Translations under genes and position numbers: made by a program
Origin: Synergistales bacterium 54_24
GTDB taxonomy: Bacteria > Synergistota > Synergistia > Synergistales > Thermosynergistaceae
Reading direction: 5' to 3'
DNA length: 40,163 nucleotides
Assembly: GCA_001508935.1 (NCBI GenBank)
Contig: LGFQ01000005.1
Coordinates: 1-40,163, forward strand
In this document: positions 39,996 through 40,163 of the stretch, piece after piece
Layout of the letters: the number at the start of each line of letters is the position of its first letter
Position numbering within the stretch: position 1 is the stretch's first letter
Notes under the pieces: generated by a model
Told to the model about the DNA's origin: nothing
Databases searched by the model: none
Seen by the model: only the letters and a program-made list of their open reading frames with translations

Positions 39996-40163
39996 TCAGG
40001 ACTTGTCTTTTGCATCTAAAATCGCATCCAGCGCAGCTTCGAGCTTGGCTTCGTCCGTAACGGAGCGCAACTTCTCTTCCTCTGCGAGGGTGAGGCCGAA
40101 TTTGCGCTTGAGCTGCCTTATCAATGTCGAGCGTTTGGCTTCTATTTTGCCTATCTCCTTGCC
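39996..40163 (-). CDS. C-terminal end of a probable Rpn/PD-(D/E)XK nuclease-family (transposase-like) protein, cut by window edge
   Basis: The reverse strand from the window edge stays open for 55 codons to a TGA at 39996. It begins GKEIGKIEAKRSTLIRQLKR and continues with KFGLTLAEEEKLRSVTDEAK and LEAALDAILDAKDKS. This pattern (basic helix, then RFG-L-x-x-EEE-x-x-L, then a closing LD-AILDA helix) is typical of the C-termini of Rpn/YhgA-like recombination-promoting nucleases. The nuclease domain would lie outside the window, so the call is tentative. It is 107 bases upstream of coaX in the same direction. Confidence 0.55.
   Translation of the reverse strand, partial: GKEIGKIEAKRSTLIRQLKRKFGLTLAEEEKLRSVTDEAKLEAALDAILDAKDKS

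Overview
This looks like chromosomal housekeeping DNA from an anaerobic, diderm, flagellated bacterium, most plausibly of the phylum Synergistota (an Acetomicrobium/Anaerobaculum-like organism is my best guess). That placement is inference. It rests on a tungsten-type aldehyde oxidoreductase, an NfnAB transhydrogenase, heptose-phosphate genes, a flagellar cap protein, GatCAB, a Thermotoga/Thermus-type insertion in RpoC, and heavy use of GTG and TTG starts. No phage, CRISPR array or insertion sequence was seen.

Layout. (1) Positions 1-12.3 kb, minus strand: tRNA-Leu(CAG), then rpoB-rpoC, an L7Ae-type protein, rpsL, rpsG, fusA and the start of tuf. Good sigma-70-type promoters lie before the tRNA, before rpoB, and in the rpoC/L7Ae gap, where one could drive the str operon separately. 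rplKAJL is not upstream of rpoB. (2) 12.4-18.0 kb, mostly plus strand: an AOR-family oxidoreductase overlapping a ThiS/MoaD-like carrier; an unrecognised minus-strand gene; then a tightly overlapping trio of isochorismatase-type hydrolase, metallo-beta-lactamase-fold hydrolase and M19 dipeptidase. (3) 18.0-22.7 kb, minus strand: gmhA, a sugar nucleotidyltransferase, an unknown gene, gmhB, a YbhN-like membrane protein, an ICMT-like methyltransferase and ogt. This appears to be a heptose-activation cluster with no kinase in the window. (4) 22.8-27.5 kb: fliD (+), an orphan NarL/LuxR regulator (-), a TtcA-like PP-loop protein (+), and pgi-folB (-). (5) 27.5-38.7 kb, minus strand: lysS-ligA-gatC-gatA-gatB-fusA2-nfnA-nfnB, tightly packed. 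(6) 38.7-40.2 kb: a 324-bp intergenic stretch, coaX with a short N-terminal extension, and the C-terminal end of a probable Rpn/PD-(D/E)XK-type protein cut by the window edge.

I did not find a convincing unknown system. The points most worth a second look are the repeated insertion in RpoC, the promoter and inverted-repeat layout around tRNA-Leu/rpoB and at the rpoC/L7Ae junction, the AOR-ThiS overlap, a FolB-like protein lacking the usual catalytic lysine, the second EF-G with altered GTPase motifs, and two unrecognised genes (14793-15440 and 20682-21290). Many start codons were revised here from Shine-Dalgarno (SD) spacing and from 1- or 4-base stop/start overlaps.
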